DNA of 64,000 nucleotides. Origin: Leisingera aquaemixtae. GTDB lineage: Bacteria > Pseudomonadota > Alphaproteobacteria > Rhodobacterales > Rhodobacteraceae. Each line of letters opens with the position of its first letter. Within the stretch, counting starts at the first letter, position 1. The position numbers and the translations under genes are program-made. Positions 49,161-57,868 of the stretch are shown in pieces. The notes below the pieces were generated by a model. The model was given only the letters and a program-made list of their open reading frames with translations, was not told the origin of the DNA and did not search any database. Location: contig NZ_CYSR01000002.1 in NCBI RefSeq assembly GCF_001458395.1, forward strand, positions 62,001 to 126,000. The letters run 5' to 3'.

Positions 49161-50195
49161 TCAGGCCCCCAGCTCGGCGCGGATGGCCTGTTCGTCGATA
49201 TCGTCATGCTCTGCGATGACCACCAGGGCGGTCTTGCGCGGCTGCGCGCCCCAGGGCTGATCGTACTGGGCGCGCAGGCGCTCGCCCACGGCCTGAACCA
49301 GCATCCGCATCGGTTTTCCCTCCACCGCGACATAGCCTTTGACGCGCAGGATGTTGCGTTCGCGGGCGAGTTTCACGATGGCATTCTGCAGCGCTTCGGG
49401 GTCGGAGACTTCACCCATTTCGACAACGATGCTTTCAAAATCGTCATGCTCGTGGTCGTGGTGGCCGTCGTGGTGGCTGGGGCGGGCCTCCAGATCGTCT
49501 TCGGCAGCGGCGTTCAGGCCCAGGATGATGCGCGGGTCGATGACACCTTCGCTCATCGGCAGGATCGGCAGCTTGCGCGGCGCCTCGGCCTCGATCACGG
49601 CGCGGGCCTTCTCGACGCCTGCGTCGCCGGCCAGGTCGGCCTTGGACAGCAGAACGATGTCGGCGCAGGAGATCTGGTCCTCGAACACTTCCGACAGCGG
49701 GGTTTCATGGTCGATGCTGTCATCCGCCTCGCGCTGGGCCTGCACCGCGTCCAGATCGGGGGCGAACTGGCCCTTGGCGACCGCCTCGGCATCGGCCAGG
49801 GCAATCACGCCGTCCACAGTGATGCGGGAGCGGATGGCGGGCCAGTCAAAGGCCTTCAAGAGCGGCTTGGGCAACGCCAGGCCGGAGGTTTCGATCACGA
49901 TGTGGTCGGGCTTCTCCGGCAGGTTCATCAGCTGTTCGATGGTGGGGATGAAGTCATCCGCCACGGTGCAGCAGATGCAGCCGTTGGCCAGCTCCATGAT
50001 GTTTTCCGCCGGGCAGTTCTCATCCGCGCAGGACTTCAGGATGTCGCCGTCGACGCCGGCGGTGCCGAACTCATTGACCACCACGGCCAGACGCTTGCCC
50101 TGCGGGTTCTGCATCAGGTGGCGGATCAGGGTGGTCTTGCCCGCACCGAGGAAGCCGGTGATGACGGTGACGGGGATCTTGTTGAGGTCGCTCAT
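49161..50195 (-). CDS. cobW: CobW-family metallochaperone GTPase
   Basis: A 344-residue COG0523 G3E GTPase, thought to deliver cobalt to the chelatase. It has the P-loop VTVITGFLGAGKTTLIRHLM, the metal motif C-x-C-C in NGCICCTVADDF, the VIETSGLALPKPL switch, and a His-rich loop (HHDGHHDHEHDD) at about residue 245. The C-terminal CobW_C domain follows. GAGGAG lies upstream of the ATG at 50195. The upstream DUF1636 gene is two bases away. Between it and cobN lies repeat copy A. Confidence 0.96.
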   Translation of the reverse strand: MSDLNKIPVTVITGFLGAGKTTLIRHLMQNPQGKRLAVVVNEFGTAGVDGDILKSCADENCPAENIMELANGCICCTVADDFIPTIEQLMNLPEKPDHIVIETSGLALPKPLLKAFDWPAIRSRITVDGVIALADAEAVAKGQFAPDLDAVQAQREADDSIDHETPLSEVFEDQISCADIVLLSKADLAGDAGVEKARAVIEAEAPRKLPILPMSEGVIDPRIILGLNAAAEDDLEARPSHHDGHHDHEHDDFESIVVEMGEVSDPEALQNAIVKLARERNILRVKGYVAVEGKPMRMLVQAVGERLRAQYDQPWGAQPRKTALVVIAEHDDIDEQAIRAELGA

Positions 50196-50197
50196 GA

Positions 50198-50608
50198 TTA
50201 CTCCTCGGAGAAGAACTTGGCCGGCGGGATGCGGGCAACGGATTGCTTGCGGAAGGTCTGCGGGCGTTCGCGCCACGGCACCACGCCGTCGGCGGTAGCG
50301 GCATAGGCGGCGGCGCCTTCCAGGATTTCGGGGACATGCTGGTCCGGGTCGAGGTCGCCGTAGACATAGGTCCAGCGCTCGGCGCCGCCGATCAGGGCGA
50401 CAGCACAGCCGCGCTTGCAGGAGGACAGGCACTCGACGCCGCGCAAGGCGACGCCTTCGGGCATTCCGGCCTCTGCCAGTGCGGCGTGCAGGATGGCGCC
50501 GGGGCGGGCCCCCTCCGGGTCGGCGCCCTCGCGGCGGCAGGTGAGGCAAACGGTCAGCGTGACCGGTCCCGGGGTGCTGGCAGTCTTGCCTGCCATATCG
50601 TCAGCCAT
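50198..50608 (-). CDS. DUF1636 protein (second copy)
   Basis: A 136-residue relative of the protein at 36965-37300, with Cys motifs CLTC (about 21-24) and CLSSCKRGC (about 60-68). A GGAERWTYVYGDLDPDQHVP core and a C-terminal tail FRKQSVARIPPAKFFSEE follow. The expected fold is thioredoxin-like, with a possible [2Fe-2S] cluster. It is the first gene after the B12 riboswitch and two bases before cobW, so it probably acts with CobW/CobN in cobalt handling; that is inference. Confidence 0.85.
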   Translation of the reverse strand: MADDMAGKTASTPGPVTLTVCLTCRREGADPEGARPGAILHAALAEAGMPEGVALRGVECLSSCKRGCAVALIGGAERWTYVYGDLDPDQHVPEILEGAAAYAATADGVVPWRERPQTFRKQSVARIPPAKFFSEE

Positions 50609-50722
50609 CGGCGCGTCTCCTGTCGCGGCAGGCGTGCGGGATGGCCGAAAGGGGGGCGGCAGCGTGCCAGCCCCTCAACCGGTCGCGGAACACCCCGCCC
50701 GCCCGTTGTTCTCTCTGTTGCT

Positions 50723-50892
50723 GGCAGGTCTCCCGGCTTGCGGATGCCAAGGCGCGGGCCTTGCCGGCCATCCTGCCTTCCCGGGGTCTCTCCCAGTGGC
50801 ATGGCGGCCTCATCCGGTCACGGTCGCGGGGGCGGCTGTGCTTCGGGTCTCCAAAGAAATTTGGCGGCCTTCACATTCCCTCTTCGCCTGCT
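50723..50892 (-). ncRNA. Cobalamin (B12) riboswitch upstream of DUF1636-cobW
   Basis: On the minus strand: GAGGGAATGTGAAG, CCCGAAGCACAGCCGCCCCC, GCGACCGTGACC, the B12-box GCCGCCATGCCACTGG, CCCGGGAAGGCAGG and the closing GCCGGGAGACC. All the conserved blocks come in the right order, about 115 bases before the DUF1636 start. It should switch off the chelatase and methylase run when adenosylcobalamin is high. Confidence 0.92.
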
Positions 50893-50973
50893 TTCGCAGG
50901 AACCAGCGAAACCCCCTTGCGCTATCGCGCCCTTCTTTGTCAAGACATGGGGTCAAACAGCTGGAGAGCCCCC

Positions 50974-51609
50974 ATGAGCGAAAAGTCTGAAACCGGCATC
51001 TCAGAGGAAGAAGCCGCCCGTCACGCGTCGAAAATGGCCAAGAAAAAGGCCGCGCGCGACCGGATGATGAAGACCAAGGAGGGCGAGAAGGGCCTGATCA
51101 TCGTCCACACCGGGCCGGGCAAGGGCAAGTCTTCCTCCGGGTTCGGCATGATCATGCGCTGCATCGCCCACAAGATGCCCTGCGCCGTGGTGCAGTTCAT
51201 CAAGGGCGCCTGGCAGACCGGCGAGCGGACGCTGATCGAGGAGAACTTCAGCGATCTGTGCCAGTTCTATGCGATGGGCGAGGGGTTCACCTGGGAGACT
51301 CAGGACAAGGCGCGCGACATTGCCGCCGCGCAGAAGGGCTGGGAAAAGGCCAAGGAGATGATCCTGGACGAGAAGAACACCATGGTGCTTCTGGACGAGA
51401 TCAACATCGCGCTGCGCTATGAGTATCTGGACCTGGAAGAGGTGCTGGAGTTCCTGGTGGAGCACAAGCCGCCGATGACCCACGTGGTTCTGACGGGGCG
51501 CAACGCCAAGGAGGAACTGATCGAGATTGCCGATCTGGTCACCGAGATGGGCCAGATCAAGCACCCGTTCCGCGCCGGGGTAAAAGCGCAGAAGGGCGTC
51601 GAGTTTTAA
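50974..51609 (+). CDS. cobO: Cob(I)yrinic acid a,c-diamide adenosyltransferase
   Basis: A 211-residue enzyme that transfers the 5'-deoxyadenosyl group of ATP to Co(I) corrinoids. It is of the CobA/CobO (CobO/ButR) type: IIVHTGPGKGKSSSGFGMIM (P-loop), AVVQFIKGAWQTGERTLIEE and MVLLDEINIALRYEYLDLEE. The N-terminal 45 residues are Lys/Glu-rich. GGAGAG precedes the ATG. It is divergent from the DUF1636-cobW unit. The riboswitch in the gap is on the other strand and does not read into cobO. Confidence 0.96.
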   Translation: MSEKSETGISEEEAARHASKMAKKKAARDRMMKTKEGEKGLIIVHTGPGKGKSSSGFGMIMRCIAHKMPCAVVQFIKGAWQTGERTLIEENFSDLCQFYAMGEGFTWETQDKARDIAAAQKGWEKAKEMILDEKNTMVLLDEINIALRYEYLDLEEVLEFLVEHKPPMTHVVLTGRNAKEELIEIADLVTEMGQIKHPFRAGVKAQKGVEF

Positions 51610-51615
51610 AGCTGA

Positions 51616-51722
51616 GGGCAGCGCCCGAGCCTGGGGGGTGCGTAAGCGCCCTCCCGTTTTGCCGGAGGCAAACCCTTGGTTTGACGGGGAGGGTCGGGCG
51701 CTGCCCGGCGGTGCCGCCGGGC
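51616..51722. repeat. Dispersed palindromic element, copy B (between cobO and glpD)
   Basis: The arms GGGCAGCGCCCGA (51616-51628) and TCGGGCGCTGCCC (51694-51706) are perfect 13-bp inverted repeats. They enclose CGCCCTCCCG/CGGGGAGGG and a TTTGCC/GGCAAA hairpin, then GTGCCGCCGGGC. It shares sequence and order with copy A. It fills the gap between the convergent cobO and glpD stops and probably ends both transcripts. Confidence 0.85.
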
Positions 51723-51733
51723 AAGACACTTTA

Positions 51734-53311
51734 TTATGCCGCGAGCTGAGCTGCTTTGCCTTGGATATAGGCATCCACCGCCGCGCGCTGGGTCTCATCC
51801 AGCCGCAGGCCCAGCTTGGTGCGCCGCCACAGGTAGTCATCACCCGTGCGCACCCACTCGCGGGCAATCGCCCAGTCGAGCTCCCGCGCGGTGATGGTGG
51901 CGCCAAAATCATGCCCCAGATCACCGGCGGTTTTGGCGTCGCCCAGCACCTCCCAGGCCTCGGTGCCATAGGCGCGGATCATCCGGCCCGTCCAATAGGG
52001 GGTGAGGAACGGATAGTCCGCGGCTAGCTTGGATGTCAGCTTTGCCACGTCCTCCACCGGGAAATCGCCGCCGGGCAGGGCCACGCCTGCGGTCCAGCCG
52101 GCGGGCAGATGCGGGAACACTTCTCCGATCTTCGCCAGCGCCGCCTCCGCCAGCTTGCGGTAGGTGGTGATCTTGCCGCCAAAGACGTTCAGCAGCGGCG
52201 CCTGGGCCTGATCCAGCGTCAGCACGTATTCGCGGGTGGCCGCCGTGGCAGAGCTGGCGCCGTCGTCATAGAGCGGACGCACGCCGGAGTAGGTCCAGAC
52301 GATATCCTCGCGCTTCACCGGCTTCTCGAAGTACTCCGATGCAAAGGCCGCCAGATATTCCTGCTCGGCTTCGGTGCAGACCGGTGCGGTGTCCGGATCC
52401 GGGTGGTCGGCGTCGGTGGTGCCGATCAGGGTGAAATCCTGCTCGTAAGGAATGGCAAAGATGATCCGCCCGTCCGTTCCTTGGAAGAAATAGCAGCGGC
52501 CGTGGTCGAACAGTTTCGGCACCACGATATGGCTGCCGCGCACCAGGCGGACGTTCTCGCGGCTGTTTTGGCCCAGCTTCTGGTGCAGCACATTGGCCAC
52601 CCACGGCCCGCCTGCGTTGACCAGCATCCGGGCGCGGTGCTCCTGCTCCGCGCCGGTGGCGTGGTCCTTGGTGCGGATCACCCAGTGGTCTGACTGGCGG
52701 TCCGCCGACAGCACTTCGGTCCGGGTCAGGATATTGGCGCCGCGGGCCATGGCGTCGCGGGCGTTCAGCATCACCAGGCGGGCGTCCTCGATCCAGCAAT
52801 CGGAATACTCAAAGGCGGTCTTGAACTTGGCCTTCAGCGGGCGGCCCGCAGGGTCGCTTGCCAGATCCAGATTGGCAGTACCGGGCAGGATGCCGCGTTT
52901 GCCAAGCGAGTCGTACAGGAACAGCCCCAGCCGGATCAGCCAAGCCGGGCGGCGGCCCTTCATCCAGGGCATAAAGGTCGTCAGCAGCTTGGATGTGGGC
53001 GTCTCGCTGTCGAACCGCATGTCCTTGTGGAACGGCAGCACAAAGCGCATCGGCCAGGAGATATGCGGCATGGCTTTCAAGAGCACCTCGCGCTCGATCA
53101 GCGCTTCGCGGACCAGGCGGAATTCGAAATATTCGAGATAGCGCAATCCGCCGTGGAACAGCTTGGTCGAGGCGGAGGAGGTGGCGGAGGCGAGGTCATT
53201 CATCTCTGCCAGCGTCACTGACAGCCCGCGGCCGGCGGCGTCGCGGGCGATGCCGCAGCCGTTGATGCCGCCGCCGATGATGAAAAGGTCCGTTACAGGC
53301 GTGTCAGTCAT
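51734..53311 (-). CDS. glpD: Aerobic glycerol-3-phosphate dehydrogenase
   Basis: A 525-residue membrane-associated FAD enzyme that oxidises sn-glycerol-3-phosphate to dihydroxyacetone phosphate and passes electrons to ubiquinone. It has the FAD motif DLFIIGGGINGCGIARDAAG, ASATSSASTKLFHGGLRYLE, LVNAGGPWVANVL and the TYSGVRPLYDD region. The C-terminal DAO_C domain is present. The ATG overlaps the glpR stop by eight bases, so the two form an operon. It converges on cobO across repeat copy B. Confidence 0.96.
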   Translation of the reverse strand: MTDTPVTDLFIIGGGINGCGIARDAAGRGLSVTLAEMNDLASATSSASTKLFHGGLRYLEYFEFRLVREALIEREVLLKAMPHISWPMRFVLPFHKDMRFDSETPTSKLLTTFMPWMKGRRPAWLIRLGLFLYDSLGKRGILPGTANLDLASDPAGRPLKAKFKTAFEYSDCWIEDARLVMLNARDAMARGANILTRTEVLSADRQSDHWVIRTKDHATGAEQEHRARMLVNAGGPWVANVLHQKLGQNSRENVRLVRGSHIVVPKLFDHGRCYFFQGTDGRIIFAIPYEQDFTLIGTTDADHPDPDTAPVCTEAEQEYLAAFASEYFEKPVKREDIVWTYSGVRPLYDDGASSATAATREYVLTLDQAQAPLLNVFGGKITTYRKLAEAALAKIGEVFPHLPAGWTAGVALPGGDFPVEDVAKLTSKLAADYPFLTPYWTGRMIRAYGTEAWEVLGDAKTAGDLGHDFGATITARELDWAIAREWVRTGDDYLWRRTKLGLRLDETQRAAVDAYIQGKAAQLAA

Positions 53312-54089
53312 TTTCGCTGCTTTCGTTTTGTCCTGCGGTGAGGATTCGGGTGCCTGCGGCCTGCGCGGCCTCGGCGAATTCTTCCGGCACGGGGCGGTCG
53401 ATGATCACCACGTCCAGATCCGCGACATCGCAGATCCGCACCGGGGCGGAGCGGTCGAACTTGCTGCCGTCGCAGACCAGCACCTTTTGCCGGGCATTTT
53501 TCAGGATCGCGCGGGCGACGGAAACCTCGCGGGCGTCGTGGTCCATCACCGCGCCGTCGGCATCCAGCGCCGAGGCGCCGATGACGGCGAAATCCACCTT
53601 GTAGCGGCAGAAGAAATCCACCGCATCCTCGCCCACGATGGCGCCGTCGCTTTGCCGCACGGTGCCGCCGGCCAGGATCAGTTCCTTGGCCTGGCCGCCG
53701 ATCATCATGTTGATAATGTTGATGTTGTTGGAAATCACCGTCAGGCCGCTGTGGCCGGACAACGCCCGGGCAACCTGTTCGGTGGAGGTGCCAATGTTGA
53801 GCGCGAGCGAGCAATTGTCCGGGATCAGTTCTGCCGCCAGCGCAGCCATGGCCAGCTTGTTGCCGGCGTTCAGCTTGCGCCGGTCCTCGTAGCCCTGACT
53901 GGCGGCGGCGCTGACCCGGACGGCGCCGCCGTGCACGCGGGACAGGGCGCCGCGCGCCGACAGGTCGCGCAGATCGGCGCGCACGGTCTGCAGGGAGACG
54001 CCAAAGCGGCGGGAGAGATCCTCGACCTCCACCCGGTCCTGCCGGTTCAGGAGGGAGATGATTTCGTTCTGACGGCCGCTGGCATCCAT
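53304..54089 (-). CDS. glpR: DeoR-family repressor of glycerol-3-phosphate use
   Basis: A 261-residue DeoR-type regulator. The N-terminal helix-turn-helix starts RQNEIISLLNRQDRVEVEDL and includes SRRFGVSLQTVRADLRDLS. The C-terminal sugar-phosphate sensor domain has NIGTSTEQVARAL and VDFAVIGASALDADGAVMD. By its operon with glpD, the inducer is probably glycerol-3-phosphate. AAAGGAAA precedes the ATG at 54089. The promoter region holds several TTCG/CGAA half-sites, suggesting self-control. Confidence 0.92.
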   Translation of the reverse strand: MDASGRQNEIISLLNRQDRVEVEDLSRRFGVSLQTVRADLRDLSARGALSRVHGGAVRVSAAASQGYEDRRKLNAGNKLAMAALAAELIPDNCSLALNIGTSTEQVARALSGHSGLTVISNNINIINMMIGGQAKELILAGGTVRQSDGAIVGEDAVDFFCRYKVDFAVIGASALDADGAVMDHDAREVSVARAILKNARQKVLVCDGSKFDRSAPVRICDVADLDVVIIDRPVPEEFAEAAQAAGTRILTAGQNESSEND

Positions 54090-54141
54090 GCGCTTTCCTT
54101 TCGCAGCGATTCTGTAGCGTATCGCGCGAAAGGAGTCACTA

Positions 54142-54180
54142 TTCGTTTTCGCATTGGCTTCGTTCGTGGCGCAAACGAAA
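54142..54180. promoter_or_regulatory. Possible GlpR operator array
   Basis: Between glpR and the DUF1513 stop, ATTCGTTTTCGC, CTTCGTTCG and CAAACGAAAG lie within 40 bp, giving repeated TTCG/CGAA cores like those of DeoR-type GlpR operators. They sit 53-91 bp before the glpR start. Confidence 0.4.
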
Positions 54181-54214
54181 GGGTGCGCCGTTTGGGGTGC
54201 GGTCCGGCGGAGAG

Positions 54215-55294
54215 TCAGATCAGCGGGATCAGGTGATTGTCCCACGCCAGGTCCGCGCGGTGCAGCGGGTGCTGGCCGGCGTCTGAAACTGCAAAGAACT
54301 GGCCGTTGCCGGTGCTGGCGGTAAAGCCGCCCGCAGACGCTGCCAGGCCGCAGACGTCGTGCATCCTGAACTCGCGCAGCAGCGCGCCGCTGACGGTGTC
54401 CATCACTTGCAGCACCCCGCCGCGCGGGGAGGTGACGCCGATCCGGCTGCCATCGGCGGAAAAGGCGACAGAGCCGCCATAGCCCTTCAGATTCAGCACC
54501 CGCGCGTCATCCTCCGCCATCAGGCGGGGCGCAGTGCCCGGCCGGTGCAGCCCCGCGGCGGGCAGCTGCTCGCCCGGATCGCCCTGCCACTGCATCGCGA
54601 AACCGACAGTGCCGTCGGCGCGCACAGCCAAATGGCGGATCGAGTTCAGGCGCAGCTCCTGCGCCAGCTCCATCTGCGCCTGCAGCTCACCCTCCAGGCT
54701 CAGATAGCTGAGGTTCGGGCGCATATCGGGCAGGTTTAGCTTGGCGCGGCCGCTGTCCGGGTGGGTCTCGATCCCGCCATTGGCCACCACCAGCCCCGGT
54801 GCGTCGCGGCGCAGGGCCATGTCGTGCGGGCCGATGCCGCCGGAGGAAAAGGCGGTGATGCGGCGGTAGCCGCCGGTGGCATCCCAGACGCCGATCACGC
54901 CGCGGGCGTTTTCATAATCGTTTTCGGTGGTGAACAGGCGGCTGCCGTCCGGGGAGAAGGTGCCGTGGCCGTAGAAATGATGCCCCGCGGGCGGCTCCAG
55001 CCGGGCGGTGGCGGCACCGCTGCGGCAGTCGATCACATCGGCAAAGCGGTCCGGGCGGCGGGCAAAGGCCACCGCTTCGGGGCGGACGGGATGGGCGGCG
55101 GCAGCGTGGCCGCGTCCGGGCAGCGGATGGCGGAACAGGATGCCGCCTGTGTCGCTCAGGCCTGCGAGCAGAAAGGCGCCGCTGGCGTCCTTGCCTGCGG
55201 ACAGAAACGCGGGGCTGCCCGCGCTGGCCCAGCTGGCCTGGGAGGTGAGCGTGCTGGCCATCAGGCCTGCCAGAAAACCGCGGCGGGTTGTCAT
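54215..55294 (-). CDS. DUF1513 Tat-exported beta-propeller protein
   Basis: A 359-residue periplasmic protein with a twin-arginine signal (TTRRGFLAGLMASTLTSQAS). Beta-propeller-like repeats follow, including HHFYGHGTFSPDGSRLFTTE, GPHDMALRRDAPGLVVANGG and GGSVAFSADGSRIGVTSPRG. DUF1513 proteins are regularly encoded with imelysins and the di-heme DUF1111 protein, as here, in iron-regulated units. The activity is not known. The ATG at 55294 has GAAAGG upstream and lies 16 bases after the imelysin stop. Confidence 0.85.
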   Translation of the reverse strand: MTTRRGFLAGLMASTLTSQASWASAGSPAFLSAGKDASGAFLLAGLSDTGGILFRHPLPGRGHAAAAHPVRPEAVAFARRPDRFADVIDCRSGAATARLEPPAGHHFYGHGTFSPDGSRLFTTENDYENARGVIGVWDATGGYRRITAFSSGGIGPHDMALRRDAPGLVVANGGIETHPDSGRAKLNLPDMRPNLSYLSLEGELQAQMELAQELRLNSIRHLAVRADGTVGFAMQWQGDPGEQLPAAGLHRPGTAPRLMAEDDARVLNLKGYGGSVAFSADGSRIGVTSPRGGVLQVMDTVSGALLREFRMHDVCGLAASAGGFTASTGNGQFFAVSDAGQHPLHRADLAWDNHLIPLI

Positions 55295-55310
55295 GTCTGG
55301 TGCCTTTCCG

Positions 55311-56306
55311 TCAATCGCCGTCCAGCGCGTTGAAACCGGCCGCAACGCCCAGGGCGGGGCCGAGGTCTTCGCGCATCAGAGTGTGCAGGTCCTTGATCTC
55401 CTGCTGCAGCGATTCAATGCGGAAGCGGCCGGCGGGATCAGAGACGCCTGCGAACACCGGATCGTCGAGGGCCTCTGCCTTCGTGCGCGCCTTGGCAAAG
55501 CCCGCCGTGATTTTTTCCTGCAAGTCCGCATGGCCTTCCGCGAGCGCCACGGCCAGCGGCTCCAGCGCGTTCAGGGACACCAGCACATGGCGCAGGCTGC
55601 GGCCGGAGCGGCGGGCCTCGGCGCGGTTGGGGCGGGGCTTTTGATAGGTGCCGAGCGGACGGCCCAGACGCATGCCGTCCAGCACTTGCAAGCCGGTGGT
55701 CAGGGTCTTGAACAGTTCCTGGGTGATCTCGTCTTCGGTCTGGTAGCGGCTGCCGGGCGCGCGCAGTTCGGCGGCATAACTTTGCTGCCAATCGGCGCTG
55801 ATCGCCTTGCTTGTCGCCGCGATGTCCGTGCTGACCGCGCGGGTCAGGGCGCAGCGGTACTCCGGCGTGCCCGCGGTGGAGAGCTGCGGGTCATAAAGCA
55901 GGAACTCCAGCGCATAGAAACCACGGGAAGCGATGGAGTAACTGGCAAACTTCGCGGGGTCCTTGATGCCGGCATCCTCGCTGCGGATCAGGCCGGCCAG
56001 CGCCTTGGGCGTCTTGCTGCGGCTGTCGGGCCAGAACGCCAGCGCAAAGGCGCGGCTGTCCGTTTCGGTGGGGCCAAAGCGGTAATGGCTGGCGGCGATC
56101 CAGGCGTCGAAAGCTTCGCCGTAGGCCGCGCGCAGGGCGCCGGACTGCGGATCGCAATCGGCCTGCGCTGCCCGGGCAAGGGTCCGGCTGTCCGCTGCCA
56201 GTTCCTCAAATGCAGGCAGGATCAGCTTGTCGGTGATGCTGCTGGACAGCTCAGACGCGGCCACGGGGGCCGCGGTCAGGGCGAGGGTGAGGGCAAGGGC
56301 GCGCAT
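55311..56306 (-). CDS. Imelysin-family protein
   Basis: A 331-residue periplasmic protein with a short signal peptide ([18 protein letters not shown]). It belongs to the imelysin (EfeO/IrpA-related) fold of iron-uptake proteins: SRTLARAAQADCDPQSGALR, FDAWIAASHYRFGPTETD and SRGFYALEFLLYD. The G-x-H-x-x-E metal motif of the family reads G-F-Y-A-L-E, so the His is Tyr. The start codon overlaps the di-heme gene stop by one base (TGATG). A second imelysin with an intact motif lies at 58732. Confidence 0.88.
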   Translation of the reverse strand: MRALALTLALTAAPVAASELSSSITDKLILPAFEELAADSRTLARAAQADCDPQSGALRAAYGEAFDAWIAASHYRFGPTETDSRAFALAFWPDSRSKTPKALAGLIRSEDAGIKDPAKFASYSIASRGFYALEFLLYDPQLSTAGTPEYRCALTRAVSTDIAATSKAISADWQQSYAAELRAPGSRYQTEDEITQELFKTLTTGLQVLDGMRLGRPLGTYQKPRPNRAEARRSGRSLRHVLVSLNALEPLAVALAEGHADLQEKITAGFAKARTKAEALDDPVFAGVSDPAGRFRIESLQQEIKDLHTLMREDLGPALGVAAGFNALDGD

Positions 56307-57868
56307 CAAAGGCTCTCCAGAAAGGCGATCAGGGCGGCGCGGTCCTGCGGCGGCAGCGCCACGACGCGGGATTTGGCAGCTTCCGCCTCGCCGCCGTGCC
56401 ACAGGATGGCCTCCAGCAGGGTGCGGGCGCGGCCGTCGTGCAGGAAGGTGGCGCGGTGCGAGACCTGCTGTGTCAGCCCAATCCCCCACAGCGGCGCGGT
56501 GCGCCATTCGCGGCCGGTGGCGCGCGCTTCGGGGCGGTTATCGGCAAGGCCCTCGCCCATGTCGTGCAGCAGGAGGTCGGAATAGGGCCAGATCAGCTGG
56601 AAGCTTTGTTCCGGGCGGTCTGCCAGCCGGTGGGTCACGAATTTCGGCACGTGGCAGGCGGGGCAGCCTGCCGCATAAAAAACCTCCTTGCCGCGCAGCA
56701 CCTGTGGATCGCCACTGGCCCGGCGGGCGGGCACGCCGAGGTTGCGGCTGTAGAAGGTGACCAGATCCATGTTTGGCTGGTCGATTTCGGTTTCACGGGA
56801 ATCACCGCCGCCGTGCGGGGCGGTTTGGCAGGCGGCCTGCTGGCCGGTGCATTCGCCCGCATGGGCCGGGAACAAAGGCGTGGAGATGCCGATGTCGCCG
56901 GAAAAGGCGCTGGCGGACTGCTCATGCACCGTGGCCATCCCGGCCTTCAGCCCGAAGCGGCCCAGCATGATCTTGCTGAACTCCCGCGACCAGACCAGAT
57001 TGGGGCGCCCGGAAATGCCGTCGCCGTCGGCGTCCGCCTCATCCGCATGGGCAAGGATATCGGCGGCTGGGATCGCCTCCAGCAGCCCCAGGCCGATCAT
57101 CGGCGGCGCCACGCGGGGGGAGAGCATGGCACCCTCGGCCAGCGGGCCGTAACCAAGATTGGCAGCGGTGTAGCTGGGGCGGCGCAGGGTGGCGGGCTCA
57201 TCGCCGTTCAGGGCGACCTCAAACTCCTCATAGGCCACCTGCAGCCGGTATTCCGGGGCGATGCCGGGGGCGGAGAAATCCTGCAGCTGGGTGCCGTAGA
57301 CCGGCTCCGGCGCGGAGCCAATGTAGTCGCTGATCTCCTGCAGCTCCGGCGCCACCGGGCCGGGGACAGAGACACGCAGGAACATGGAGGCAGAGGCGTA
57401 ATCCGGCTGTTCCGGCACATGGCCGCGGCCGTCCTTCAGGTGGCAGCGCTGGCAGGAGCGGGCATTATACAGCGGCCCGAGGCCGTCGGAGGCCTTGGTG
57501 GAGGCCGGGGAAAACACCCAGATCTTCTTGAACAGCCCGTTGCCGAGCTTGAATTCCAGCTCCTGCGCGAAGGATAGGGTGGCGGAGTGCTGGGAAAACG
57601 CCTCGTCATCCGTCCGGGCGCGGACAGTGGCGGCGCCGGCGGGCAGGTCCTCAAAAGGTTCTGGCGCAGTGAAATCCGTGGCCGGAGACGTGGCGGCCGC
57701 GATCCGGGCGCGTTCGGCGTCAGTGCGGGGAAGGGGGGAGAGATGCGGTTCTGCCTGGTACTGGCTGGCCAGATCCAGCGCCGCAAGGGGTGTGGCCGCC
57801 GCAAGAGCGGCAGCCAGCGCGATGTTAGTCTTCAACCTCTGCCATTTTGGTGGCGTTGAGCTGGGCAT
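56306..57868 (-). CDS. Di-heme c-type DUF1111 oxidoreductase
   Basis: A 520-residue periplasmic protein with an N-terminal signal helix ([20 protein letters not shown]). Two haem c motifs, C-x-x-C-H, lie in [15 protein letters not shown] (about residues 139-143) and [12 protein letters not shown] (about 402-406). The family (often labelled thiol oxidoreductase) is distantly like MauG/di-heme peroxidases. In imelysin units it is proposed to change the redox state of iron. The ATG at 57868 lies within bfr. A TTG at 57835, with AGAGG touching it, is an alternative. It overlaps bfr and couples to the imelysin gene. Confidence 0.88.
   Translation of the reverse strand: MPSSTPPKWQRLKTNIALAAALAAATPLAALDLASQYQAEPHLSPLPRTDAERARIAAATSPATDFTAPEPFEDLPAGAATVRARTDDEAFSQHSATLSFAQELEFKLGNGLFKKIWVFSPASTKASDGLGPLYNARSCQRCHLKDGRGHVPEQPDYASASMFLRVSVPGPVAPELQEISDYIGSAPEPVYGTQLQDFSAPGIAPEYRLQVAYEEFEVALNGDEPATLRRPSYTAANLGYGPLAEGAMLSPRVAPPMIGLGLLEAIPAADILAHADEADADGDGISGRPNLVWSREFSKIMLGRFGLKAGMATVHEQSASAFSGDIGISTPLFPAHAGECTGQQAACQTAPHGGGDSRETEIDQPNMDLVTFYSRNLGVPARRASGDPQVLRGKEVFYAAGCPACHVPKFVTHRLADRPEQSFQLIWPYSDLLLHDMGEGLADNRPEARATGREWRTAPLWGIGLTQQVSHRATFLHDGRARTLLEAILWHGGEAEAAKSRVVALPPQDRAALIAFLESL

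Noticed and set aside
50893-50973. A riboswitch or other leader for cobO on the plus strand
   Set aside because: The conserved B12 blocks are all on the minus strand. The 80 bases before cobO show only a CGCCTGC/GCAGG hairpin fragment and a ribosome site.
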